A stretch of 64,000 nucleotides of DNA from assembly GCF_031755915.1 (NCBI RefSeq), contig NC_083387.1, positions 11,553,001 through 11,617,000 on the forward strand, read 5' to 3'. The stretch is from Ziziphus jujuba (lineage: Eukaryota > Streptophyta > Magnoliopsida > Rosales > Rhamnaceae). Numbering within the stretch: the stretch's first letter is position 1; each line of letters opens with the position of its first letter. Of this stretch, positions 50,094-63,004 are shown in pieces. Made by a program: the position numbers and the translations under genes. The notes under the pieces are model-generated. The model saw only the letters and a program-made list of their open reading frames with translations. It did not search any database and was not told the DNA's origin.

Positions 50094-52105
50094 TCATAGC
50101 TTTGCTGTTTTTTGACTGAAGGTTGGATCAATACAAACAACAACCTGCAACATTTTTCCCTTGTAAGACAGAAAACATACAAGGCAACTTCATTCCTAAC
50201 ACTGACCAGACTCTACGAAAAATTGAATATAACAGCCAGAAGAAATACCTTCCCAACACTTCTACCAGAATGGAGATACTCAACAGCATCAGCAACTGAA
50301 TGAATACCCAGAAATTGTTTCGGGTCTAAAGCAACCTATATGAATGAACAAGAACAAAATAGCTAGGTACCTTGAATAAGATCTATCATAATTACCTAAC
50401 GTTGTTGGCAAATAAAAAGGGCAATCATTCTCAATTCTGGATGAAAATATAATCATTTGGGAGCATGAATTCAGAGACAAATTTTTTTTGGTTTTGGATG
50501 CTCAGTGGATTCCACATGAAAACCTAAAAGAGGTCAATAGGTGAAAGCAAAACATTTCTTTTGCAGCATGGTAAAATGCAACGTCTAATCTAATAAAAAA
50601 AGAACTGGTAATTGAAATTATTGCATGCCTTGGCATGAGTCAAGTTGACAACAAACGTAGAAAAGGATAAGAGCATTACCTTTAATTTTCCCAAAGAGAA
50701 AAGATTAAATAGTTGGTCCAAATGTTGTTGCCACAAGTGAGCATACTGTATTAGGAAAAACCCAGCCTGGAAAAAAATGGCATTGTTCAAACAATCAATA
50801 AAGATTTGATATCATTTTCCTTAACACACTAAATATATTATCTGATGCTATATTTGGTTGCTAATTAACATACGAGCAAAAAAAAAAAAAGTCGGAATTT
50901 TAAATGTTTTTAGATCATATATTTTGTTATTTTCATTTACAAAACACCAAATGATGACATGGTTTCCTAATTTCCTCTGCAATTGTTTTAATTGAAGAAC
51001 TGTGCAAATGAAATATGAATATTTTAAGAGACATTTATCTGTGCAAAAAGTCTACATTCAAGGTAATAAGTATTTTCCCACCAATATTTTAAAGGCACAA
51101 AACTGAGAGATGTTGGGATCTTAAGGTGCTTTGAGCATCTCTAGCAGGGATTTCTACTTCAGAGAACATCTTTTCTTCAGTAGAAGGGATAATTAACAAT
51201 TTTTTAGTAGAGAAAGGACTTCTCTGAACCACTCCAATATGACTGATTATTCTCTCTCTCTCTCGATATATTGTTGAGAAATTGAAGAGGAATTGTGATG
51301 GTTGGAGTAGAGAATAAAATGGAAGAAAACATTTAATATATTTTATTAGAATATTGAAAAAGAGAAGATCTATGGTTCTCCAGACTCCAGTTCTCTAGAG
51401 TCAAAAACAAGTCTGTAATTAACTTCTTGAAGTAGAGTTAACAAGAATTTTTCTTATTTTTCACTTTTATTAACTACTGGCTCTAAAACAGAAAATATTG
51501 CCTTGAATAGGGAATATATGGGAAACTCATTTAGTGGTAATTCCTTTAACGCGCCAAATGTGACTTCAACCTAAAATCTAAACAACAGTACGTCCAAATG
51601 AAATGTCTTTCAGTAACCTAATTAAGCATCAGATCCACCACACAGCATATTGAAATAAATTGCCAGCATTCAGACTAGAATGACAACTTGTACCCTATCC
51701 TAACATTGCTGATCGACCCCGAAAGAAGTAAAGCAACAATTCCATCAAGTTGAGACTACATACCACAGTTTGGCTTTTTGCTAAAATCTTCTCACATAGT
51801 CCAGTATAATTTGATGGCTTCCATCCATGCTCCCCTTGATACTGAAACCAGAATGGATCAGTTACAATGGTATAATATAAAGATACCAACAAACCCAAGC
51901 ATTTCTGAAGTAAACATAAAGAACATTGTTAAAAACAGATTCTGCATTGCACTGATTAAATAAACAACCTGAGAAATCATTCCAATCACAATGAGTCGTC
52001 CATAGACTGCCAAAGCATTCAGGCACAAATCAAACATGGGACCACCAACAGACTCATAGATGATGTCAACACCCTTAGGGAACTCTTTCTTTAGAACCTG
52101 CGGGG

Positions 52106-52138
<33 letters not shown>

Positions 52139-55100
52139 TGTTTTAACATTTATAACTGAGACGCTTGAATTTGAACTTAAATGAATGAAAGTAAAACTTA
52201 ATGTAACTATTATCATTCTTCATGTCCCCATTACAAAAAAGTTTGAAAAGAGGAAAATATGATTGAATAGAGTCCATACTGCACCAGTAAATCAATTGAA
52301 TAACAATCTAAATTCTCAGAGAAGATAAACTGAAAACTATGAAAGTCAGAGAAGCAGAAATTATACCTCTAAATTACAGGAATCCTAAAATCTTATACCA
52401 ATTGATATTTAGTTTCAAAATTTTCCTTCTGTTCTTTTGCCAAACTAAGAATTTTAACTTATCATTTGGATGATTTATCTGTGAAAGAGGCCCCTTATTC
52501 AAATATTTATTCCGAGAAGCTAGCAAAACAAACAACATAAGTAGATATATTGAAATTTATTCCCCGTATTAGTTAGCTTACTGAATTACATATGAATTCT
52601 AGCTCCACTTTCAGCTCCCAAATCCATCAATTACAGCTAAACGTAAACTAATAAACAAGGAAAAAATAAATAAGAATGGAAGAGATATACAGTTTTCATG
52701 TCCTCAGCTCTGTAGTCTATGACTCTATCAACTCCCAAATTTTTCAAAAGCTTAGCCTTTTCCTCACCTCCACAGGTTGCAACCACTTTATTTCCAGCTA
52801 ATTTTGCAAGCTGTACAAAAAGCAGTTCAGATTTTATCATTTGTTTTATAATAAACACCTATCAAACTAGACATGAACACAATTAAATAACCAGGAATCC
52901 TGGGTGGAAAATATATTTAAAAAAAAAAAAAAAAAAGAAGAAGAGAGAGAATACTTTACAATTATGCCAGTACAGAAGAAAGTAGTTTATACGACATAAA
53001 GAGGAGGGTTAAGAAATGAGGGAAGAAATTAGGGATAGGAGAAAAAATAAAATACAGAAAGTAGTAATTCTTTACACTTTGTCAAACAAGTTAGATAACC
53101 ACTCCCTTTATTCTGGAATGCTTCATTCCACAAGCAAGAAAATTGCCATTTAGTAGGTCCAATGAAAGAAAAAGCATTCATACATATATATATATATATA
53201 TATAATAAAAATAAACTCTATTTAAAAGTAAACCTGGACTGCAAATTGCCCAGTCCCTCCGGCAGCAGCAGTAACCAGAACTACTTTTCCAGATTCCATT
53301 TGTCCTGCCTAAATAGTTTTACAAAAGAATGTCAGAAGGTATATGAAGTGTTTAAACAAGTAAGTGAGAGAATATTATTAGAGAGAATGAAGGCTATAAA
53401 ACACGGAATATAGTATATAAAGACAAATATCAAATTTCCAGTTTGATCAGAAAACTACAATGAATACAAAAAAAGATAAGGAAACTGGTATATATGAACA
53501 TGAAGCATGACCTTCTCTAAAGCAATTGATGCTGTTAGTCCTGAGGTAAGCATGGCGACAACTTCCGGATCTGGCCTTGCCACAGGAAGTACATGTTTTG
53601 AAGGAACCTAACTCAAACACCAAACCAGCATTTTTCATGTAGTGTTTTAAGTTAACGGAAAAAAAGAGACAGCCTTAACAAATAAAATTAAAGCCAAATG
53701 GTGGATTGACCAAGTGAAAACTTGACAACATCATGATTTATGATACTGTTAGTAAAGAAAAGTCCTTTTTTTCCTTTTTTTTTGTGACCTCTGCCACTAA
53801 ATTGAACACAATGTTTTCAAGTTATTTTACCATTGTGAATTCAGCATAACTTCCATAAGTCATAAGAGCAGCAGGAGAACCAATTTTCAAGTTAGTGACA
53901 GAATCCCCCACCGCCGCAATTATCCCCACAGCCTGAAATCACAAAGCCATATATAGATAAATTAAGCATCATATATGCATGTTGGAATTATCAAAAAGTC
54001 AAATGTATTAGCAGCATTAACAATCACATCATCATGCCAAGAAATTTAACTAGTTTTTCTTATTCTGCACCTCAAAGCCGGCATCAAATGGAAGAAGGGA
54101 ACCAAGGTCTTTATTGTTCCCACTGAAATAACGTCCTGAACTGAAATTTACCTGCCCATAAATTTCCATGTCAGTGAATACATAGCTCACAGTACACACA
54201 TCTATATATATACATAATTCTATGTCATATTTCACAAAAAGAAGCCAAAATAAAAGCCAAATACAGTAATACGTGATTTGATAAGCATAACATAAATAAA
54301 AAGAACCTGACACCAGAATATCCCCTTTTTGTTTCCTAGATCTTTTCCCACCCCAGTCCAGTTTACTTTCCAACACAAATAACAACTCTTCTCTGTACAA
54401 TTAGCAGTTTTTCTCACTAAAAATGACAACCATGTTTATTCAATGTTCTTAAGTCTCGTCAAAATTTAATTGCAAGTCTTCCGACCATGACAAAGAAATT
54501 CAAATAGAATAAGACAAAGGATTTGATATGTCCACTAAGAAGATGAAATGGTACAGATCTCTGAAACAAGCTACTCGAGCCTCTATCCCTGAATACCTCA
54601 GTTCTTATAGCCCTTGGCCATCTTCCCATATCACCAACCAGACATTTCAAATGATGTCTATACATTACATCCAGAATCACCAAGGTTTTACAGAATTCAA
54701 AATATCCCACCAAAAAAAAATTTAATTGAGGATAAAGCGGCATATATATATATATATATATTAATGAAGAGTGTAAAATGCCATATGGAGATGATATTTT
54801 TAAAATAAGGAAAAACTTACATCACTAGCATTTACACCAGCATAAATGACTTTCACCAAAACATGATGTGGTGGAATGGGCAATCTCAATGGGGTGCGCA
54901 CTATGCGGGTAGCCTTTCGGAAATTGTGAGTCAGGGTGTGAACAACTCTGAAGGACAAAAAATATACATATTAACATCCAAAAACTCAGAAGATAACATT
55001 TTATGCTTGCTTATGAGATTCAATATAAATACAAGAATGTAGATGAGAAGCCTACAGCTATGTCTCAAGATGGATGTTAATCCTGATCGTAATTTGAGGA

Positions 55101-57657
55101 GCTTCAAACGAAATAGGACTACAAGGCAGAAAGGGTACATAGAGTATACTAACAAAGTCAAAAGATTCACAATTTATACATATCATTATGATATCCAACT
55201 GCCAACAACTATGAACAAATAATAAAAAGATAATCATCGCATCTTGACTCAAAATCAAATCTTCTGACATATGCTTGCTGGATTTAAATTATGAGACATT
55301 ATGCAACGATATAATTATAATTGGCAAACAGGATCACCCCAGAAATTTTGCTTGTATTTTCTTACAAATAAAACGAAAAGATGTTAAGAGTCCTCTTCAC
55401 TCACACTTTCTCAAAACTTCGAGGTAGTTGAAAATTCAGAGGAGCTTGTGATGATATATTCTTTGCGGATTTTGAGGAGCGGATCAAGTATTTCGCTTCT
55501 TCCACTGGAGTTGGCCAATACTCCATGCCTCTGCGATTAGTAATCCATAGACAGGAACCAGCTTTACTCTCATCGGTAATAAGCTCAAAAGCCCCTGTAT
55601 AACACAACAGCTTAGGATATAAGAAACTACATTATCAAAAAGTTTCCAAACTCACTCAGTGATATATTGAAAATTTCCTTATTCATATATAATCAGCTAG
55701 AACTCATCAAAACCAAGAATGTAATGCAAAAAATACTTTACTCGAAGCTTCTACAGCAACGCTGTGATGCACATCCATACAAGCTATGTCAAGGAATTAG
55801 ATTATCCAACCTACTGAAGGTTTTGATTTCTTTTACTACAAAGAATTGACTCTGTGAACTTTAAACTTTATGAAGTGCTGAAGTAGAGAATTGAAAGAGC
55901 CTGAACTGATATGTGAAACCAGGACTTCATTATTACTTGGAGTTCAGCCACTATGTTAATAATCCTTGCAAGATGTGGAAAGTCAAACTCTAAATACATC
56001 ATATGCTAACACAACTATCTTTAACAATTTCTCACATATAATTACCTTGTAGTCCCCTTACAAATTAAGATACTGATAAGAAACTTAAAAAATTGAACAA
56101 AACAGGATACAGCAATCTTATACACAAACTTGTTATTAATAGTTTCTTTTATGTTATAACTAGAACTTCATAGTAAAATATTTTTACATAGGATGTACCT
56201 TTCACCACTGTTTCCATGGGTACAAACCCCCCCATCAAATCAACAAATTTAGTGCCCACCTTGGAGCCCATATCAGTTCCAACAAACTGCATTCAAGGTG
56301 GAATAAAGTTTGATTTGATTTAGACATTCTTTTGATGAATATTTTGTCTCTTTGTGGTTACATAAGAATTACAGTCTTACTTCAGGGCACAACACATTGA
56401 TGCGAATTCCTTGATGCTTGTAACGAACAAGCGATCTAGTAAACATAACAACACCACCTGCAAAAAGAAACTAAATTAATTAGCAAAATATGTGAAAATC
56501 AAACTAAAAGTAATATATTTATACATACCAGTTAATACATTTTATGATTATAGGCTGACACTTAAGAAAGATATGCACTTAGAAGAATCCTTAACGAGGA
56601 AATACGTATCAAGGGGTAACACAAAAACCAAACCTTTTGAGGCAGTATAGATTGGGTCAGTGTAAAGCGGATATAGTCCAGAAGCAGACCCCATATTGAT
56701 AATTACACCAGGCTTTTTAGCTTCTTCCATGGCTTTAATCTGTTTGTTTAAACCACAACGAAAAAGTTCCAAAATACCAAACATTAAAAGAAACCCTTTT
56801 TCCAATCTGACAAGTCAGTGTCATACAAGCTATTCAACATCCATGACAACATCCCTCGTAATCAATTTGGAACAAAAGCACACTTTCGACAGAGTGCTCT
56901 GCAGCATTCATTTTTGCTATTGAAGAAAAGCAACTAAAGTTTGAAGCATATACCGCAAGGCGGGTGCAATCGATAACAGCAATGAGGTTCACATTAACAG
57001 TGCGCCTCCATGAGGGAGTGCCATCGGTTTCATCCCGATGGAATGGTATAGGATTACCAATCCCAGCACTGTTAACACAGATATCCAACCCTCCATATGT
57101 TGCTACATGCTTCTCAAATGCAGCTCTTATTTCTCCTGAGCAGGCAAAGAAACCACGAGTCAGAAACATTTGGATTATCAACAAAATTTACCCACAAAAT
57201 AAGCAAATTGAAAAAAAAAAAAAAAAAATTCAACTCACCAGAATTAGAGACATCGCATTTGATGAATATAGAAGAAGGAAAACCCAAGTTGGAATGGAAC
57301 TTGGCATTCTCTTTTTCAACAAGGGATACCACTTCCCTTCCCTTTTCCTCGGAGAAATCAACCACGGTTACAAATATCCCCTTCCCTCCAAAAGCCAAGC
57401 TCAGAGCTTTTCCTGCATGTCAACCACCATCATCAATTCATCATATACCCAATGCATACTTATCCACAAAAGACTAGCAGATTATACTAGAAATCTATTT
57501 TGATTGCTTAAAAGTTGGAACTCTGTTTCGTTGACCAAACTGGAAATAAGTAAAACACTGACATAAAAAACTGAAAAATAAAAAAGTAGGGAATTTTGTT
57601 ACCGATTCCAGAGGCTCCACCGGTGACTAGAGCTGATAAACCCGGTTTAAGCTCCAT
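50094..57657 (-). CDS. NQR: Fused SDR / quinone oxidoreductase (NQR, ARP-like)
   Basis: Eighteen exons read right to left: 57657-57603, 57412-57239, 57135-56954, 56739-56634, 56457-56381, 56286-56199, 55594-55405, 54947-54821, 54151-54071, 53932-53831, 53607-53512, 53308-53234, 52810-52691, 52097-51969, 51841-51764, 50766-50680, 50335-50249 and 50144-50094. They sum to 1905 nt, 634 aa, all phases consistent; Arabidopsis At1g49670 is about 629. The N-terminal half is a short-chain dehydrogenase: TGGASGIG (residues 12-19), NSAG (98-101), Ser155 and YTASK (168-172). The C-terminal half is a zinc-independent quinone-oxidoreductase (MDR) domain with the NADPH-binding TAAAGGTGQ (about 439-447) and DYRAED further on. 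It probably acts in detoxifying reactive carbonyls or quinones in oxidative stress. Exon 7's donor (GT|GTGAGT) was picked by reading frame. Confidence 0.94.
52110..52133. repeat. A homopolymer in NQR intron
   Basis: Run of over 20 A close to the 3' splice site of exon 14 (T-rich on the sense strand, so it can act as an extended polypyrimidine tract). Similar tracts are at 52919-52936 and 57212-57228 in other introns. Confidence 0.7.
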
Positions 57658-57960
57658 TTTTTTTTTTTTTTTTTTTTGGGCTTAGGTGATAGATTGGTGT
57701 GAAAGAGAAACACAATCGTTGTATGATGGTATTTGGAAATGACAGTGATCTATTTATGTCGTAGACGATCGCGTCGCTGTCGTTTTTCTGACTTTTCTGT
57801 TCTAAAATAATCCAAACGAGCAACAAGCCGGCCTCTGTGATGTGAGTTTTATCAGAAAGTTTTTGAGGAAAAAACCCGAAAACTAGAGCGCGTAGTGAAG
57901 AGCGTGGGTATGGTTTTACTTTTTCCTTTTTTCCTTCTTATCCAATCCAATATAGCATCT
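57658..57960 (-). promoter_or_regulatory. NQR 5' leader and presumed promoter
   Basis: A T-rich tract (A-rich on the sense strand) lies immediately upstream of the ATG, at 57658-57677. It is followed by ordinary promoter-like sequence with CTATTTATG around 57750. No specific element can be claimed. Confidence 0.35.
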
Positions 57961-59042
57961 AACAAAAATGGAAAATCAAGTTTTTTTTGAAAAGAAAAAT
58001 TTTAAATATATACAAAATGGCGCTAGTCTTTTAGGTACGGTACAGAGTGTGCCCGGTCGGTTTTGGAAGAGACGTAAATAGTTGGAAATCAGAACATTTC
58101 ACACCCTGTTTTCCTTCATTAGGAATTAGATATTTTCAAGATAACAAGATATTTTCTCAATGTAAATAAGAATATTATATATATATATATTTATATAGTC
58201 CGCGCTTTGTACCAATAATTTAGAAAAAACATATTTTGATGCATAATCTTAACCATTAAATTGTTGTTAACAAGATGAAAAGAGTTATCGCCAGTAGTTA
58301 AACACATCTATTTTTGTCATAAACGCATGAATTCGAATTATATAAAATATATATTTAAAATATTTTTTAATATTTAAAAAAAAAATATTGTTAACAATCT
58401 ATTGTAGACGCATATGCTCATTGAAACAACATATGTAATTTATTTTCATTTTAAAAATAATATTAAAGAATTTGTTGATGAAAATTGTCACGTTAAAAAA
58501 ATTATTTTTTTAACACAAAATTATTATTCTTTATTTATTTATTTTTTGTTTTTTTTGAAACTTGCCATTAAGAATTTGGGTTACATATTTACAAATAATG
58601 GAAGAGAGGCAAAGTCCTATTTGTGTTATCATGTTGATATTTTTATTATTTTTAGTGGAGTAAAACTGTTTTTTTCTTTTTCTTTTTTAAATGAAAAATA
58701 ATGATAGATTTTTTTAGAAGGTTTTTAGGAGGGATTAAATATTTTTTTTCTAAATGATTAAAGATTAAAATTTCTTTTTTTTAGATAAAAACATATTAAC
58801 ATTTTTAACATAAAAATTAAAATTGTTGATGAGAAAGAATATTGCACATTTTTTTACAATAATAAATGTTGTTTTAAATATGGAGATAAAATTTAATAAG
58901 TGAATATTTTATAAAAGCAAGAATAGATCTGTACCATTGGATTATATTAGCTTAAAGGTTGAGATTATTTGTGCAAAAACTTTGTTATAAATATTGGTAC
59001 AAGGAATGGATCCTATACATAATGGATCTATTTTAATATGAA

Positions 59043-59438
59043 AAATTAATTACACTTTATACTTCTAATTTTAAAAATATTATAATTTAAACTTTAGTTT
59101 TAAAAATTACAAGAATATTAATTTAAAACTTACAATAATATTAAGGAGCCCTTTATATTTAATTTGATATGCATTGAATCCTATAAACTTAGTAATTATC
59201 ATTTTTAAACTAGATTGTAACGTTTACAAAATTAATTAGATGTTTTATACTTTTTTGATTTATATGGAGCATCCTAAACATAATTATTTTTTGGTCAATA
59301 TTAAAGAATTTAGTGACGATGGAATCACCGTGCACTAAGTCAAAAAATATAAAATTTAATGTAGTGGGTTTTAAATTCACAATATAAATTATAATATTTT
59401 AAAAAATATAGAATAAAAAGTGCAATTAACCTTAAATA
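59043..59438. mobile_element. Inverted-repeat element (MITE-like), ~395 bp
   Basis: The left arm 59043-59105 matches the reverse complement of 59372-59438 over about 60 bp: TTAATT(A/G)CACTTT, then a T/A-rich block with AAAATATTATAATTTA, then TTTAAAA. No ORF inside; ends not fixed. AT-richness raises the chance of coincidental pairing. Confidence 0.45.
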
Positions 59439-62400
59439 TTGATATTAAATAATTAATTTGTTCCTAGTGCCGATTTGTTTACAAATTTTTACTTAATAAT
59501 GTAACAATTGATATAGAATTATTTAATTGGTTGATAAATTAATACAAACACTAATATTTGAAAGCAAAAAAGTAAAATACTACCTAGCAAATAAAATTAA
59601 AATATTATTAAATAAACATAGTATGAAAGCTAGTAAAAAAAATAAAATTAGTGAGCTACTTCACTCTTTTTATATATTAAAAATAGCTTTCCTAATACTA
59701 CATGGTGATATGATACCGTATTATTAGGGACAAAGAAGAAAATACATATAGAAGATGTTTGTTTTATTTATTTAAGAAATTTTTTGTTTTATATATATTA
59801 TTAGAAGATTTAATTGGCTATCATTGAAGATTTTACTTTTCATATTAAAATTTTAATATTAAAAATAAAAATAAATATGTAAATTGATATTATTTTCCAT
59901 AATATGTTAATTCCACCATTATGCAACTCATCATAAAACGAAATATGTAGTCTATAAAACCATTATTCAATAAATATCTATATATATATATATATATACA
60001 CGAATATCAAAACCATAAAACTTTTAATGAATTTTTTTTTTGTCTTTTTTTCTTTTTTGACCTTTTTATAAATGCAAGCATTTTTTTTTTAATATAATTG
60101 GAAGTGCGGGGTGACGATGTTAATGTTTGGATTAATTGCATTTTAAATTTTTGTATTTGGCTAGATTGTATATTAGATTTTCCATTTCAATACACTTAGT
60201 GCATCAGTTCTTTCTATTGGAATTTATATGCCATTGATTTTGAAAAATATTTTTGTTTATATGGTAGTTTCTTTAATTAATATATAATATTTTAAACAAT
60301 TTCTCTTTAATGGGTTCTATTTAAAATGTCATGAAATGCTAATATGTAATTTTTTATTTTAAAATTATATATAATTAAAAAAACTAAAAACCCATACAGG
60401 AGTTATTTTTCTTTTAACAAGAATCAATAAAAATAAATAAAATATTGACTCAACCTGTCTAATAGAACTTCTAGAAGTAAACAATGTTTTTCATCGTTTT
60501 TGTTTTATTTATTTTTTATTGCCACGTCAGCTTGACATAACTAATGTACAGAATCATTGGAAATAAATTTTTTAAAACCTTATCTATTTATCTGATGTGA
60601 TAAAAAATTTTTAAATGAACAGAATTAATATACAAAGTCCTTGAATATGCTCTTACATTAATCATTAATTTATAATATATTTCATATTAATCTAATCCCC
60701 AAATTGATTTTCAAATTAACAAATGGAAATTAATAGAGTTAATCCTGTCACAGCATATCACACCTTTTTTTCTTGAAAAAAAAAATCGAATGCAAGGAGA
60801 AAATCATATGAACTTTTCAAAGCGACCCAGCTTATTATGTTAAAATGTTCTCTATTGTATTAACAAAAAATTCCAACTGGAGATAAGTGAAGGAAAATCA
60901 AAGAGAAAAAATGAAGAAAATCGAACCATACGAACTCGCAGATATAAAATTTTTCTATGTTTATGCCTTTGTTGGGTTTTTTTTTTAAATAATAATAATA
61001 ATAATAAAGAAAATAAAGAAAAAAGATCACAATAATGTGCATGACTTACGCTGCCTTTCACTTCAGGCATTTGTAGGCATTTTTAGGTGGCCATGGAATC
61101 TGTGTGTGGCTGGGTTTGTTTCTGGCTTGTTTGGTCTGTTATTTTTGGTGCATTTCATTAATTCATTTTTGTTTTTCTTTTTAATCAAACCGGGAAGAGA
61201 AAAGAAATATAGAGTATAGAATAGAACTCTTCAATATGTAAATCGATTTAACAAGTCACTAATAAATTTGACGCATAAAAATTAATCTTTTACAACTAAT
61301 AAAAGTAATTAATCATATTTGCTAAAATATGCATATAGGAATTAAACTTGGGAAAAGCTTTTCTAATATGGGTTTGAGAATAATTTGCCTTTTTTGGATT
61401 CATGTGTATTTATGTTTCTATATTATATATATGAAAACTTTAATAATGGATTTTTTTTTGTTTTTGATAAACAAAAATTTAATAATGGAATTGATGATTA
61501 ATATTTCAAGCATCGACATAGCAACCACAATGGCGGAAGATAAAGCCATGACAAGCACCGTGAGTGGCATTTTCCCATTTGATACAATGTTTGTTATATC
61601 TAGACAATGATAAAAATATGAAGGAATCCTTTCCTTGCTCCTTTGTTGCAATTCCTATATTTGCAATGTACATAAGTCAATGACTTTCATTAATTTAGCA
61701 GAAATTAGCACTAAAACTACAGATAACATGATAAATCATGGAAATGAGAATTTATAGTACGTAACTTTTATGTTTTCATTAAATTACCTTTTCAGGAATT
61801 TATTTCATACATTTTAATTAGTTTTTCATAATTAATTGGTTTCCAAACTTTAAACATACGGTTAGACTAGGTTCCAATTAAATATATATATATATATATA
61901 TATTAAAAACAAAAAAGAAATATCGAACATAAAATAGTAATATCATAAAAAGGTACAATAATTAATATTACACTTTAGTTTTATAAAGTTTTTAAAACAT
62001 TAATTTTCAAAAATTATGTAAGTAACATTTTTCTCCTTTTTCCCCCCCTTGGCTCTACTGGAATTAAAGATTGAAACATAGTCCAGCTAGAGGATTTATA
62101 TCCTTTTTTTTTTTTTTTAATAGAATAGAGGATTTATATTATGTGTGTATATATATGCATGCATGATAGAAGTATATCATACACATAATGACTTACCCCG
62201 TTACTAATTTTTTATTTTTTATTTTTTAAAAACAAAAAAGAGAAGGACGTACTTACTCATATCAGCTACAAGGCGTATGAATATGCAAATAACAGTAGAG
62301 AAGCAAACAAATTTGGAATCGCAAGTCATATATATTCCTTGCTTTTATATATACCATAATCAAAACAAAAAAACTAAAGCATAAGCATATAGATATATGC

Positions 62401-62856
62401 TTTAAGCAAAAAGCATATAGATATATGCAGCTTGGTTATGCGAAAGTATATACGTATGCATGCCTTCATTTATATGGGCTTCCGACTCTTTAATGTTTAT
62501 TTTTTTAATTTTTGCTAAAATATGATTTTCGAACTTGATATATTAAAACGTTCAATCACATGCACAATCCATGGAAATGGCTTTGCTCTAATCTAGATAG
62601 CCACATAAATATTGCCGGCTTTTTAATTAATCGGTGAAGTTTCCTATGTTATTTGTCTTTCACAATATTATCGTTGTTTTTTCAAAGGGTGCTCAATTTA
62701 TTTGTTTTTTCATGTGCATGGATGATTTTCGGTGCATTTATATAAATATATACTTGTTTGTAAAAGTAATCAATTGAATAGGTCATGCAATCAATGGTAA
62801 AACTAAAAATTAAAAAAAAAGGTTTTCAAAATAGCAATATATATATATACAGTCCG

Positions 62857-63004
62857 TCTATGGTGGGGATGGTCCTTATGCGGACCACAGTATTAGTGAT
62901 AGTTTTTCATAGTATTGGTGACGATTTTTTAAAAAACCGTCGTTAATATTATGAAAAACCGTCACTAATACTACGGTCTTCATACGGACCGTTCTCACCA
63001 TAGA
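62857..63004. mobile_element. 148-bp foldback palindrome (MITE-like)
   Basis: Arms of about 70 bp run from TCTATGGTG at 62857 to CACCATAGA at 63004. Paired blocks include GGTCC/GGACC, AGTATTAGTGA/TCACTAATACT and TTTTTCATA/TATGAAAAA. The centre is TTTTTTAAAAAA (about 62927-62938). Mismatches are few. RNA from either strand would form one long hairpin. No target duplication was found. Confidence 0.8.
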
